Shown here piece by piece: positions 16,942-25,228 of a stretch of 64,000 bases of DNA. The notes under the pieces were generated by a model. It made no database searches and was not told where the DNA came from. It was given only the letters and a program-made list of their open reading frames with translations. Every line of letters begins with the position of its first letter. The stretch's first letter is position 1. Origin of the DNA: Paracoccus alkanivorans (lineage in GTDB: Bacteria; Pseudomonadota; Alphaproteobacteria; Rhodobacterales; Rhodobacteraceae); the NCBI RefSeq assembly GCF_003697785.1, contig NZ_QOKZ01000010.1, positions 62,001 to 126,000 of the forward strand. The letters are read 5' to 3'. A program made the translations under genes and the position numbers.

Positions 16942-17955
16942 TCAACCTGCGTGATACCCGCTGCTGTCGCGGATCATCAGGCTGGGCGCGATAATGGAGC
17001 GTTCGATCTCCACATCAGGCTGGAGGAGGCGGCGAGCCAGCAGCCGGGCGGCGGCGGCACCGATATTTTCGGGGATCATCGCGATACTGGTAAGGGGGGG
17101 ATAGGTGAGTTCGGCCAATGGCAGGTCATCAAGGCCGACGACCGCGATATCGCGCCCGGGTTCATGCCCCGCGCGGCGCAGGCCCAGCATCAGCCCTGCG
17201 GCCAGAACATCGTTGAAGCAAAGCACCGCCGAAGGCGAACTGTCCAGTTCCAGCAATTGGCGCGCCGATCGGGCCGCCCCTTCCCAGCTCAATTCAGCCT
17301 CGACGATGCCGGCATCTTCTGCCCCGGTTTCGGCAATGGCACGGCTGAAGCCTTCCAGCCGCTCCGCACGGGCGGAGGTTCTGGCGGATACCGATAGAAA
17401 GGCGATCCGCCGATGTCCGCGTTCCACCAGGTGACGCATGGCAAGCCGAACGCCCCCGATATAATCGGCACCCGCGTAGTCCGTCACATTGCCGCCGACC
17501 TCGCGCAGGGATTGCACCAGCGGTAAACCCCATTGCCGCATCCGCAAGGGGAGTTCCGGATCGGTACCCTCTGCGGGGCAGAGAATCACGCCGTCGACAC
17601 CGTGGCCACGGAATCGCTGGAGTATCAGGGTCTGGCGGGCAGGATCGTCATGACTGTTGGCCAACAGGACAACGCGATCGTCCTCGCCCATTACCCGTTC
17701 TATTCCCGACAGGAACTCGGTGAAGAAGGAATTGACGAGATTGGGCACGATCACTCCTATCGTGCGGCTGCTGTTATTGCGCAGCCGTGCCGCGCCGATA
17801 TCGCGGACATAGTCCAGATCCGCCATCACCTGCTGGACCTTTTCACGCGTATGGTCGGCAACCAGCGGCGACTTGCGCACCACCAGTGAAACGGTGGCCC
17901 GCGATACTCCCGCGACACGCGCGACCTCTCCCAATGTCACCCTGCTTTTCTTCAT
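16942..17955 (-). CDS. LacI-family transcriptional regulator
   Basis: 337 residues. The N-terminal helix-turn-helix is VTLGEVARVAGVSRATVSLVVRKSPLVAD and the hinge helix includes AARLRNNSSRTIGVIVPNL. A periplasmic-binding-like effector domain follows, with SVSARTSARAERLEGF and a C-terminal LTSIAMIPENIG. It is upstream of the ABC operon on the same strand. Matching operators before both units suggest that it represses the transporter and itself. LacI members usually sense sugars or nucleosides, so control of an amino acid-type transporter is unusual. Confidence 0.92.
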   Translation of the reverse strand: MKKSRVTLGEVARVAGVSRATVSLVVRKSPLVADHTREKVQQVMADLDYVRDIGAARLRNNSSRTIGVIVPNLVNSFFTEFLSGIERVMGEDDRVVLLANSHDDPARQTLILQRFRGHGVDGVILCPAEGTDPELPLRMRQWGLPLVQSLREVGGNVTDYAGADYIGGVRLAMRHLVERGHRRIAFLSVSARTSARAERLEGFSRAIAETGAEDAGIVEAELSWEGAARSARQLLELDSSPSAVLCFNDVLAAGLMLGLRRAGHEPGRDIAVVGLDDLPLAELTYPPLTSIAMIPENIGAAAARLLARRLLQPDVEIERSIIAPSLMIRDSSGYHAG

Positions 17956-17986
17956 TGCGGTTAGCGTATGCTCTCACCGGCATGTT

Positions 17987-18003
17987 ATTAAATCGTTCTA
18001 AAT
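17987..18003. promoter_or_regulatory. LacI-type operator in front of the regulator gene
   Basis: On the minus strand this reads ATTTAGAACGATTTAAT, differing by one base in the core from the 16907-16926 site. It lies 32 bp upstream of the LacI start, almost the same distance as at the ABC operon, which suggests autoregulation. Confidence 0.8.
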
Positions 18004-18167
18004 GCCTCGCAGCGCTTCGTCAAAGGATTTGGTGCCTGCGGGTGGCGATGACCCATCGATATGCTGGATGCCAGTTATTGCATCGCTTTTGTTCGAGGTC
18101 CGCTGACATGTCCACGGCTTGCGCCGATCCATGAACCGGCATCGCAAACCGTAGAGGTTTCCGTGGT

Positions 18168-18194
18168 AGAAAAGGGCGCGGCAGTTCCGCGCCC
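18168..18194 (-). terminator. Rho-independent terminator of the aldehyde dehydrogenase gene
   Basis: On the minus strand GGGCGCGG and CCGCGCCC form an 8-bp stem with a 5-nt loop, followed by TTTTCT. It starts 18 bp after the dehydrogenase stop. Confidence 0.85.
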
Positions 18195-18211
18195 CTCCGG
18201 AAAACCCGGCT

Positions 18212-19645
18212 TCAATCCAGCCGGGTGACGAAACGCGTATCCAGATAGGCCTCGATTGCGTCCGAGCCGCCTTCGGTCCCGATCCCCGAGTCACCGATCC
18301 CGCCGAAAGGCGTTTCCGGCAGGGCAAGGCCGACATGGTTCATGGTCAGCATGCCCGCCCGGATCTCCTGTTCCAGACGGTGCGCCGTCGCGGCAGAAGA
18401 GGTGAAGGCATAGGAGGCAAGGCCGTAGGGCAGGCGGTTCGCTTCGGCCAGCGCCGCGTCGGTCGTGTCGAAGCGGTTGATGACGGCGACCGGACCGAAC
18501 GGTTCCTCGTTCATGATCTCGGCACTTGTCGGCACATCGGCCAGAACCGTCGGCTCGAAGAACCAGCCCTGGTTGCCGATGCGCTTGCCGCCGGTGGTCA
18601 TGCGGGCGCCCTTGGATATCGCATCCTCGATCATCCGTTGCAGCGCAGGGATGCGGCGCTCGTTGGCCAGCGGCCCCATCTCCGTTTCGGGATCCGAGCC
18701 GGGACCGACCTTGATAGCCTTCGCGGCTTCGGTGAAGCCGTCGACGAAACGGTCGGCGACGCTCTCCTGAACAAGGAAGCGGGTGGGTGAGACGCAGACC
18801 TGACCCGCATTGCGGAACTTGGTTGCGGCCATGGTCGAGATCGCCTTGTCGATATCGGCATCTTCGAAGATCAGCACTGGGGCGTGGCCGCCCAGCTCCA
18901 TCGTCGACTTCTTCATGTGAGCGCCGGCCAGCGACGCGAGCTGTTTGCCCACCGGAGTCGATCCGGTGAACGAGATCTTGCGGATCACCGGATGCGGAAT
19001 GAGATAGCCCGAGATCTCGGCGGGATCGCCATAGACGAGGTTCACCACGCCATCCGGAACCCCCGCATCGGCGAAACAGCGGATGAGTTCCGCCGGAGAC
19101 GCAGGGGTTTCCTCGGGCGCCTTGACGATGATCGAGCAGCCGGCAGCCAGCGCGGCGGACAGCTTGCGCACGACCTGGTTGATCGGGAAATTCCAGGGGG
19201 TGAAGGCGGCGACCGGGCCGACCGGCTGCTTGATGGTGATCTGGGTGACGCGGTTCTGACGGGCAGGGATCACCTGCCCATAGGTGCGGCGCGCCTCTTC
19301 CGCGAACCAGTCGATGGTATCCGCACCGCCAAGAACCTCGAGTTTCGATTGCCCAAGCGGCTTGCCCTGCTCGGCTGTCATCATCGCGGCGATTGCGTCG
19401 CTGCGCTCGCGCAGCAGTTCCGCGGCACGGCGCATCAGCTTGTAGCGATTGAAAGCGCCGGTGGCTGCCCAGCCCGGAAAAGCCTGCGCGGCCGCATCAA
19501 GGGCGGCATCGAGGTCGGGAATGCCGGCATGGGCGACGCGGCCGATCTCTTCTTCCGTGGCGGGGTTGATGACCGGAATGGTCCGGCCGTCCTGCGCCGC
19601 GCGCCATACGCCTCCGATGAATAGCTGGGTGTCGGGGTAGGTCAT
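18212..19645 (-). CDS. NAD(P)-dependent aldehyde dehydrogenase, succinate-semialdehyde type
   Basis: 477 residues, ALDH superfamily. The cofactor site is FTGSTPVGKQ, the catalytic Glu is in MELGGHAPV and the nucleophile Cys in AGQVCVSPTRF. The overall form (YPDTQLFIGGVWR start, PFGGIGDSGIGTEGG end) is closest to the GabD/succinate-semialdehyde branch. It is a single gene with its own terminator; SD AAGGAT lies before ATG 19645. No GABA aminotransferase is adjacent, so the true aldehyde is open. Confidence 0.85.
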   Translation of the reverse strand: MTYPDTQLFIGGVWRAAQDGRTIPVINPATEEEIGRVAHAGIPDLDAALDAAAQAFPGWAATGAFNRYKLMRRAAELLRERSDAIAAMMTAEQGKPLGQSKLEVLGGADTIDWFAEEARRTYGQVIPARQNRVTQITIKQPVGPVAAFTPWNFPINQVVRKLSAALAAGCSIIVKAPEETPASPAELIRCFADAGVPDGVVNLVYGDPAEISGYLIPHPVIRKISFTGSTPVGKQLASLAGAHMKKSTMELGGHAPVLIFEDADIDKAISTMAATKFRNAGQVCVSPTRFLVQESVADRFVDGFTEAAKAIKVGPGSDPETEMGPLANERRIPALQRMIEDAISKGARMTTGGKRIGNQGWFFEPTVLADVPTSAEIMNEEPFGPVAVINRFDTTDAALAEANRLPYGLASYAFTSSAATAHRLEQEIRAGMLTMNHVGLALPETPFGGIGDSGIGTEGGSDAIEAYLDTRFVTRLD

Positions 19646-19895
19646 GTAATATCCTTTCGGGTCGGGAGGCAGGAAGCCGTTGCCGCCTGATCATTTCGTT
19701 CAGGTGATCCTGGGCATCGTGCCGTTGCGGCAATGTTCGCCTCGGACAACAGCTCGATGCCTGCTTCCGGAACTGCCTCTTGCTTGGTCGATACCGGCAA
19801 CAGACGGATCACATTTGCCCGGGAACCGCAAGGCGGATGATCGCCGCGTTTTTGTACTCCGGTCAACTCATGGGGCAGCATCCGGAAATCTCCGT

Positions 19896-20336
19896 TTAGC
19901 GGTCTTGTCCGGCTCCTGCCTGCCCATGGTCCGACAGGCATTCGCTATGGTCGCGCAGAACTTCGAGCACCCGGCAGTCGGCTACGGCACCGCCTGAGCA
20001 TTCACCGATCATGCGCTTCAACTCGGCGCGCAATGCTTCCAGCCGCACGATGCGGGCTTCGACGGCCTTCAACTGCTTCTGGGCAATGGCATCGATATGG
20101 CCACAGGAATGGTCCGGCGTATCGGACAGATCAAGCAGTTCCCGGATGGCATCAAGCGAGAACCCCAGTTCCCGCGAATGGCGGATGAAAGATAGCCGGT
20201 CGAGTTCCACATCACCATAGCGGCGCTGCCCTCCTGCCGTGCGGCCCGGTTCCGGCATCAGACCAATCTGCTCGTAATAGCGGATGGTCTGCACCTTGGT
20301 GCCGGTGCGTTTCGCCAGTGTTCCGATCGTCAGCAT
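19896..20336 (-). CDS. MerR-family regulator with CueR/ZntR-like cysteines
   Basis: 146 residues. N-terminal winged helix LTIGTLAKRTGTKVQTIRYYEQIGLM with the RRY wing, then a coiled-coil dimerisation helix. Cys residues occur in DHSCGH and in CSGGAVADC, where two Cys are 8 apart as in the CueR metal loop, plus a later HSEC. This suggests thiol or soft-metal sensing. ATG 20336 has AGGAGG in front. A palindrome just upstream suggests autoregulation. No metal efflux or detoxification gene adjoins it, so the target is unknown. Confidence 0.88.
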   Translation of the reverse strand: MLTIGTLAKRTGTKVQTIRYYEQIGLMPEPGRTAGGQRRYGDVELDRLSFIRHSRELGFSLDAIRELLDLSDTPDHSCGHIDAIAQKQLKAVEARIVRLEALRAELKRMIGECSGGAVADCRVLEVLRDHSECLSDHGQAGAGQDR

Positions 20337-20349
20337 GGCGCCTCCTGAT

Positions 20350-20366
20350 GCTACCATTCATGTAGC
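20350..20366. promoter_or_regulatory. Probable MerR-type operator
   Basis: GCTAC-N7-GTAGC is a perfect inverted repeat 14 bp upstream of the merR-like start. MerR proteins bind such dyads in the long spacer of their promoters. It serves only this gene, as nothing divergent is present. Confidence 0.6.
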
Positions 20367-20472
20367 TTTTCCGGAGCCGTTCAGCAACATGGCGGGATCA
20401 CAAACGTTCCCGTTCACCTGTAGTCGACATGGAGCCGGCTGGTGGCCCAGTCAGGATCACGGGGGCCGCTGT

Positions 20473-21093
20473 TCATCGTTCCATCGCACCCTTTCCCGCC
20501 AGAATTTTCTCACGAAACTTGACGATGCGCGCCCTGCGCGTTGCGGCCGCCTTGGCCGAGCCGATATTGATCACATAGCTCTTTTGCCGCCCCGGTGTCA
20601 GGCCATGGAACGCTTCGGCAAGTTCGGGATCGGCGTCCAGCGCCTCTACCAACTCATCCGGCAACTCCATGTCACCTTCTTCCTTTGGCGGTTTGATGCC
20701 CGCATCCGCATAGCCCATCGCTTCCTTCAGATAGGACAGGATGACCTGTTCCATCTCTGGAACCTGCGCGTTAGTTGTGAAGCGTATCATATCCCGGTGG
20801 CGGGCATTCGGGCCCTGCTTTTCAAGAATGCCATCCGGATCCCTCATAAGTGCCGCATTGAAAAAGCTGATCCGGAAGTCGCCGCGGAATGCACCGATGA
20901 TCGCGATATTGCGGCCTGCATGCATGTAGCATGGATGCCCCCATTTCACGGCTTCGGCAAGACCGGCGTCCAGGCAGATCCGGCGCAGGGTGTTCAGGCC
21001 CTCCGCCCATTGCCGCGTCGAGCAATCCGGCGTTGCGAAGCGGGCGCAGCGCCCGCATCCTTTCGTGAAATATTCCTCGATATCCGTGATCAT
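20473..21093 (-). CDS. YdeI/OmdA-like protein with DUF1801 domain
   Basis: 206 residues. The N-terminal two-thirds (LRRICLDAGLAEAVKWGHPCYMHAGRNIAIIGAFRGDF) is a DUF1801/YdhG-type domain. The C-terminus, FHGLTPGRQKSYVINIGSAKAAATRRARI, is the bacteriocin-protection YdeI/OmdA signature. Members are cytosolic and loosely tied to stress and peptide resistance; the biochemical role is not known. ATG 21093 is preferred (GAGGCG in front) over a longer open frame. It lies in a minus-strand group with VOC proteins and an ECF sigma factor. Confidence 0.85.
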   Translation of the reverse strand: MITDIEEYFTKGCGRCARFATPDCSTRQWAEGLNTLRRICLDAGLAEAVKWGHPCYMHAGRNIAIIGAFRGDFRISFFNAALMRDPDGILEKQGPNARHRDMIRFTTNAQVPEMEQVILSYLKEAMGYADAGIKPPKEEGDMELPDELVEALDADPELAEAFHGLTPGRQKSYVINIGSAKAAATRRARIVKFREKILAGKGAMER

Positions 21094-21254
21094 CAAATCG
21101 CCTCGGCTTCGCAATAAGGTTCCCTTGTAGCCCCAATTGTCCCAGGCATCAAAATACCGCAAGACAACCAAGGGCGGTCGCGCCGTTTCCCCGGCTTCGA
21201 CCGCCCTTGCCTATTCGCCGTTCGTTCCCGGATGGCGGGAGCTGCCTGCGGCTG

Positions 21255-21734
21255 TCAGCCTCTGCGGGCGGCCTCGATCGCGGCGACGTCGATCTTTCGC
21301 ATCTCCATCATCGCCTCGAAGGCACGTTTCGCTTCGTCGCCGCCCGCGGCCATCGCCTCGGTCAGCACCCGTGGCGTGATCTGCCAGTTGATACCCCATT
21401 TGTCCTTGCACCAGCCGCAGGCGCTTTCCTGGCCGCCGTTACCGACAATGGCGTTCCAGTAGCGGTCGGTTTCCTCCTGGTCGTCTGTCGCGATCTGGAA
21501 CGAAAAGGCTTCGCTATGCGTGAAGGCCGGTCCGCCATTAAGGCCGAGACAGGGGATTCCAACCACCGTGAAATTGACCGTCAGCACATCCCCTGCCTTG
21601 CCGGAGGGGAAATCGCTGGGGGCCCGATGGATCGCCCCGACCGAGCTGTCGGGAAAGGTTGCCGCATAGAAATGCGCCGCGGCTTCGGCGTCCTTGTCAT
21701 ACCAGATGCATATCGTGTTCTTGGGAATACTCAT
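21255..21734 (-). CDS. PhnB-like VOC family protein
   Basis: 159 residues, VOC (glyoxalase/bleomycin) fold of the PhnB / 3-demethylubiquinone methyltransferase-like type. Landmarks are CIWYDKDAEAAAHFYAATFPDSSV, LGLNGGPAFTHSEAFSFQI and CGWCKDKWGINWQITP. The substrate is unknown. Such proteins are frequent companions of ECF42 sigma factors and YCII proteins, as here. A GC-rich inverted repeat sits in its leader. Confidence 0.88.
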   Translation of the reverse strand: MSIPKNTICIWYDKDAEAAAHFYAATFPDSSVGAIHRAPSDFPSGKAGDVLTVNFTVVGIPCLGLNGGPAFTHSEAFSFQIATDDQEETDRYWNAIVGNGGQESACGWCKDKWGINWQITPRVLTEAMAAGGDEAKRAFEAMMEMRKIDVAAIEAARRG

Positions 21735-21754
21735 TTCTTTCTCCCTTCGCCTTT

Positions 21755-21776
21755 GCGGCCGGTTTCCTCCGGCCGC
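21755..21776. repeat. GC-rich inverted repeat in the PhnB-like leader
   Basis: GCGGCCGG and CCGGCCGC form an 8-bp perfect stem with a 6-nt loop, 21 bp upstream of the PhnB-like start and downstream of the hydrolase gene. No T-run follows on either strand, so termination is doubtful. Confidence 0.5.
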
Positions 21777-21904
21777 CTGACATGTGGTTGCGGATGACCG
21801 TCAGTCTCGTGCGGCAAGACACCCTGAAAGCGTAGGCCTGCTGACGGAATTTTTCCAGCGATACACGCCAAACCCAAGCGTATCGGCGCCGGCTCGCTGG
21901 AAAG

Positions 21905-22762
21905 CTATTCGAACATTCCCTTGGGTGTTTCGCCTTTCAGGAATGGTTCGATAAAGGCGTGCAGCAGTTCTACCTGGCCGATGATGGCCGTGTGCGAGGT
22001 GGCAGGCAGGATTGCGAGCCGGGATTCGGGCAGGGGCTGTCCCATGTCACCCATCACGCCACCACCGAGCAGCCGGAACATCGCCACGCTGTGCTCCAGC
22101 GTGGTGACATCGGTATCGCCGGTGATGATCAGCACGGGCACATCAAGCGCCTTCACATCCTCCTCCCAATGCATTGGCTCATGTTCGAGCGCGATCATCT
22201 TGTCGATGAAAGCGGAATAGCCGTCAGGATTGGGGCTGAGCTTGCGCCACTCTTCCTCGAACGGAGCAAATGTTTCCTCCGACATCTGCGGGATGAACGC
22301 CTTGAAGGTCGGATGCCAGCCCTCTTCGTCATAGGATGCCGAGGCAGCGATCAGTTGGTCCACCTTTTCCGGGTGCCGGATGGCAAGTTGCAATCCGGCC
22401 ACCGCACCCATGGAATAACCGAACACATCGGCCTGTTCGAGTTCGACCGCATCCATGAAAGCCGCCACATCATCGGCAAGGTTCTGATAGGTGATCGGCC
22501 GGTCGATATCGTCAGTGCGCCCGTGACCCTGGAATTCGAGCGCGTAGACCTTGTGGGTTTCGGCGAGTCTGGGGATGATCTTGCCCATGGTCATGATGTT
22601 CATATGCGCGCCGTGCAGCACGACCAGTGGCTCGCCCTCTCCGGATATCTCGTAATACATCTGCATCCCGTTGACTTCGACGCGTTCGCCCGAGGGTTCG
22701 GAATGGGCAAGGGCCGTGCTCGTGGCAAGCAGGGCGGCGGTGACGAGAATGGTGCGGAACAT
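21905..22762 (-). CDS. Exported alpha/beta hydrolase
   Basis: 285 residues. A signal peptide (MFRTILVTAALLATSTALA) is followed by an alpha/beta hydrolase fold. The oxyanion segment is VVLHGAHMN, the nucleophile elbow GYSMGA, the acid probably in ITGDTD, and the catalytic His in PATSHTAI. Substrate unknown; location periplasmic. It starts 30 bp after a VOC gene stop, likely on the same transcript from a candidate ECF promoter at 23263-23290. Confidence 0.9.
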   Translation of the reverse strand: MFRTILVTAALLATSTALAHSEPSGERVEVNGMQMYYEISGEGEPLVVLHGAHMNIMTMGKIIPRLAETHKVYALEFQGHGRTDDIDRPITYQNLADDVAAFMDAVELEQADVFGYSMGAVAGLQLAIRHPEKVDQLIAASASYDEEGWHPTFKAFIPQMSEETFAPFEEEWRKLSPNPDGYSAFIDKMIALEHEPMHWEEDVKALDVPVLIITGDTDVTTLEHSVAMFRLLGGGVMGDMGQPLPESRLAILPATSHTAIIGQVELLHAFIEPFLKGETPKGMFE

Positions 22763-22792
22763 GTCTGTATTTCCTCCGATATGACTGCCGGG

Positions 22793-23212
22793 CTATTCGC
22801 CCGGTGCGGTGGCTACGGCCTCGGGATCCATCCAGATGGGTTCGAAAACATGGCCGTCGGGATCGGCAAATGCGCGGCCATACATGAAGCCCAGGTCCTG
22901 GCATTCGCGGATATCAGCCTTGCCCCCGGCGGAGGCCGCGGCTTCGGTCATGGTATCGACCTCTTCGCGGCTGTCGCATGACAGGGCGACAAGCACTTCG
23001 GTCGTCGTCTGCGCATCGGCGATCGGCTTTGGTGTGAATGTCGCGAAATAATCATGTGTCAGCAGCTGAAAGGTGATGCTGTCCGACCAGACCATCGAAG
23101 CCGAGTTGTCATCGCTGAACTGATCGTTCTTCTCGCATCCGATCGCCTCGTAGAAACGGATCGCGGCGGCAAGGTCTTTCACCGGCAGGTTTACGAAAAT
23201 CATTCTGGGCAT
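22793..23212 (-). CDS. VOC family protein (glyoxalase-like)
   Basis: 139 residues. It begins MPRMIFVNLPVKDLAAAIRFYEAIG and ends with DPDGHVFEPIWMDP, both characteristic of small single-domain VOC proteins. AGGAGAACC precedes ATG 23212. A longer open frame upstream crosses the sigma factor gene and the promoter and is not used. It is first in a pair with the exported hydrolase. Upstream, TGTCGG-N17-CGTCC matches the sequence before the sigma factor operon. Confidence 0.9.
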   Translation of the reverse strand: MPRMIFVNLPVKDLAAAIRFYEAIGCEKNDQFSDDNSASMVWSDSITFQLLTHDYFATFTPKPIADAQTTTEVLVALSCDSREEVDTMTEAAASAGGKADIRECQDLGFMYGRAFADPDGHVFEPIWMDPEAVATAPGE

Positions 23213-23262
23213 TGTGGTTCTCCTGAAAATCGGGGTCGGGGATCTGTCTGTTCCCGCTTCAA

Positions 23263-23290
23263 GGACGAACGCCCCCGGGATCATCCGACA
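23263..23290 (-). promoter_or_regulatory. Candidate ECF42 promoter of VOC-hydrolase
   Basis: On the minus strand TGTCGG (23285-23290) is followed after exactly 17 nt by CGTCC (23263-23267), ahead of VOC start 23212. Element sequences and spacing are identical to those at 25011-25038. The TTCGTCCTTG block is shared. Confidence 0.75.
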
Positions 23291-23387
23291 TTCGCCGAGA
23301 AAAAAAATCATGAGCACCGGGATCCTGCTCGGGTCATTCGGGCAACAAGCAGCAAAAGCTCTTATGGCCGGGCCGTATAGCCCGGCA

Positions 23388-24626
23388 TTACATCCGGTCG
23401 AGATGCTGGCGGATATGAGCCGCCTCGGCGGGAGTGTTGGCAAGCGCGATGGCATGGCCAAAAGCATCTCGCGCCTCGGCATTGCGGCCCAGCTTTTCAA
23501 GCAGCGCGCCGCGCATACCGTGGAAATAGAAATAGCCGTCCAGCCGTTCCGACAGTGGCTCGATCATATCCAGTGCCGCCTGCGGTCCATGCAGCTTCGA
23601 TACCGCAACCGCCCGGTTGAGCGATACCACGGGTGACGGCGCCCGCTGTTCCAGAGCCTCGTAAAGCTGGTCTATGCCTGCCCAGTCCGTCTCCTCGGGG
23701 GTTTGGGCCCGCGCATGCAACGCGGCGATGGCCGCCTGTATCTGGTAGGGCCCCGGTCGATGATGAAGCATGGCCTTGTCGATCATCGCCAAAGACTCTG
23801 CGATCATGTGGCGGTTCCATAGCTTGCGATCCTGATCCTCCAGCAGAATGGGTAAACCGGCCCCGTCGAAACGCGCCTTTTGCCGGGAGTGCTGCAGCAG
23901 CATCAACGCCAGAAGGCCCATCATCTCGGGCTCGGAGGGAAACATCCGCAGCATCAATCGCGCAAGGCGGATCGCCTCGCCGCAAAGGGCGGCCCGCTCG
24001 CTGGCGGGATTGGCGTCGGTATAACCCTCGTTGAAGACAAGGTAGATCATGGCCGCCACCGAAGCGAAGCGTTCGGCACGTTCCAACGGGCCCGGGGTTT
24101 CGAATGGCACATCGGCTTGCGCGATCCGGCGTTTTGCGCGCGTTATCCGCTGTTCCATTGCCCGCTCGCCGACCACGAATGCCGCCGCGATCCGGGCGAC
24201 GGGCAGGCCCGAGACGACACGCAGGGCCAGCGCGATCTGCTGTGTTGCCGGGAGGTCGGGATGACAGCAGATGAATAGCAGCCGCAGGATATCGTCGCGA
24301 TAATCTGCCGCGTCGAGCCGTTCCGCCATGTCCGGCTCGGGTTCTCCGTGATCGGAAAGCGCATCCTCGGGTGGCAGGTCGGTCAGCTTTGCCCGCCTGC
24401 GGATGTGATCCAGCGCGGCGTTGCGCCCCACCATGATCAGCCAGCCTGCGCAATCCCGTGGCGGGCCGTTCTGCGGCCATGACCTCAATGCCCTGAGACA
24501 TGCTTCCTGGAAGGCTTCCTCGGCAAGGTCGAGATCGCGGAAGTAACGCAGCAGGGCGGCGACCGCCTGCGGACGCGCGCCGACCAGCCGCGCCTCGATC
24601 CAGCTTGGATCAGGTGCCCGGGTCAT
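23388..24626 (-). CDS. ECF sigma factor, ECF42 type with long C-terminal extension
   Basis: 412 residues. Sigma2 region is FRDLDLAEEAFQEACLRALRSWP with AGWLIMVGRNAALDHIRRR. Sigma4 region is LALRVVSGLPVARIAAAFVVGERAMEQRITRAKRRI. A roughly 200-residue helical extension (MIYLVFNEGYTDA..., later TPR-like helices) is diagnostic of ECF42. No anti-sigma gene is present; in ECF42 the extension is thought to set activity. It overlaps the YCII/DGPF gene by 17 bp, the conserved ECF42 partner. ATG 24626 fits the family start. Confidence 0.92.
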   Translation of the reverse strand: MTRAPDPSWIEARLVGARPQAVAALLRYFRDLDLAEEAFQEACLRALRSWPQNGPPRDCAGWLIMVGRNAALDHIRRRAKLTDLPPEDALSDHGEPEPDMAERLDAADYRDDILRLLFICCHPDLPATQQIALALRVVSGLPVARIAAAFVVGERAMEQRITRAKRRIAQADVPFETPGPLERAERFASVAAMIYLVFNEGYTDANPASERAALCGEAIRLARLMLRMFPSEPEMMGLLALMLLQHSRQKARFDGAGLPILLEDQDRKLWNRHMIAESLAMIDKAMLHHRPGPYQIQAAIAALHARAQTPEETDWAGIDQLYEALEQRAPSPVVSLNRAVAVSKLHGPQAALDMIEPLSERLDGYFYFHGMRGALLEKLGRNAEARDAFGHAIALANTPAEAAHIRQHLDRM

Positions 24627-24987
24627 TCTCGACAGCCTTCCCGTTCGGGTAATAGATCATGATAGGTCTCAATTCATAAGCGCCGCCTGGATTGGCCTCT
24701 GTCAGATCGCGCGCGATATGGAGCGCCATCTCGAGATCCTCCACATCCACGACATAGAAGCCCAGAAGCTGTTCCTTGGTTTCGGCATAGGGGCCGTCGA
24801 GGATCTCTCCGTCGCGCTTGCGGAGGGTGGTCGCCGCGCTTGTCGGCATCAGTCGCGCCATGGGCTGGAACTTGTCGGCCCATTTGCGGTGCACCACGTC
24901 CAGCCGCGCCATTACCGCGGCATCCTCCTCATCCGTCCATGCCGAGGTGATGGCTTCGTCATTATAGCACAGCAGGGTATAAAGCAT
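24610..24987 (-). CDS. YCII-related (DGPF-type) protein
   Basis: 125 residues. MLYTLLCYNDEAI start and DGPYAETKEQLLGFYVVDVEDLEMAL are those of the YCII-like DGPF family, whose genes are the hallmark partners of ECF42 sigma factors. Biochemical function is unknown. The gene is promoter-proximal and its end overlaps the sigma factor start. TGTCGG-N17-CGTCC ends 23 bp upstream of its start. Confidence 0.9.
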   Translation of the reverse strand: MLYTLLCYNDEAITSAWTDEEDAAVMARLDVVHRKWADKFQPMARLMPTSAATTLRKRDGEILDGPYAETKEQLLGFYVVDVEDLEMALHIARDLTEANPGGAYELRPIMIYYPNGKAVENDPGT

Positions 24988-25010
24988 TTTTCAGGTTCTC
25001 CATTCGACAA

Positions 25011-25038
25011 GGACGAAGTTACAGCGGAGTTTCCGACA
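25011..25038 (-). promoter_or_regulatory. Candidate ECF42 promoter of the DGPF-sigma operon
   Basis: On the minus strand TGTCGG (25033-25038), 17 nt spacer, CGTCC (25011-25015), then the DGPF start at 24987. It resembles the TGTCGA / CGTC-type ECF42 promoters I recall from Streptomyces and suggests autoregulation. Confidence 0.75.
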
Positions 25039-25228
25039 GGTTGTGGAAAAATTTCGAGCAGGGATGCCGTCAGCATCATCCTGCTCGACGACAATTGCAT
25101 CTGATGTGGGGGCGACTTCGCATGTGCTGATATAGGGGATATCGAGCTTCCGGGGTAAAATGCCTGTGACGGGTCGGGCGGCCATGCTACGCTCCACCCG
25201 TTCCGTTCCAGGCAAGCCCGCTTACCCC

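Noticed and set aside
19646..19895. Small protein gene between the aldehyde dehydrogenase and MerR genes
   Set aside because: The open frames on both strands overlap the merR-like gene or lack ribosome sites and recognisable sequence.
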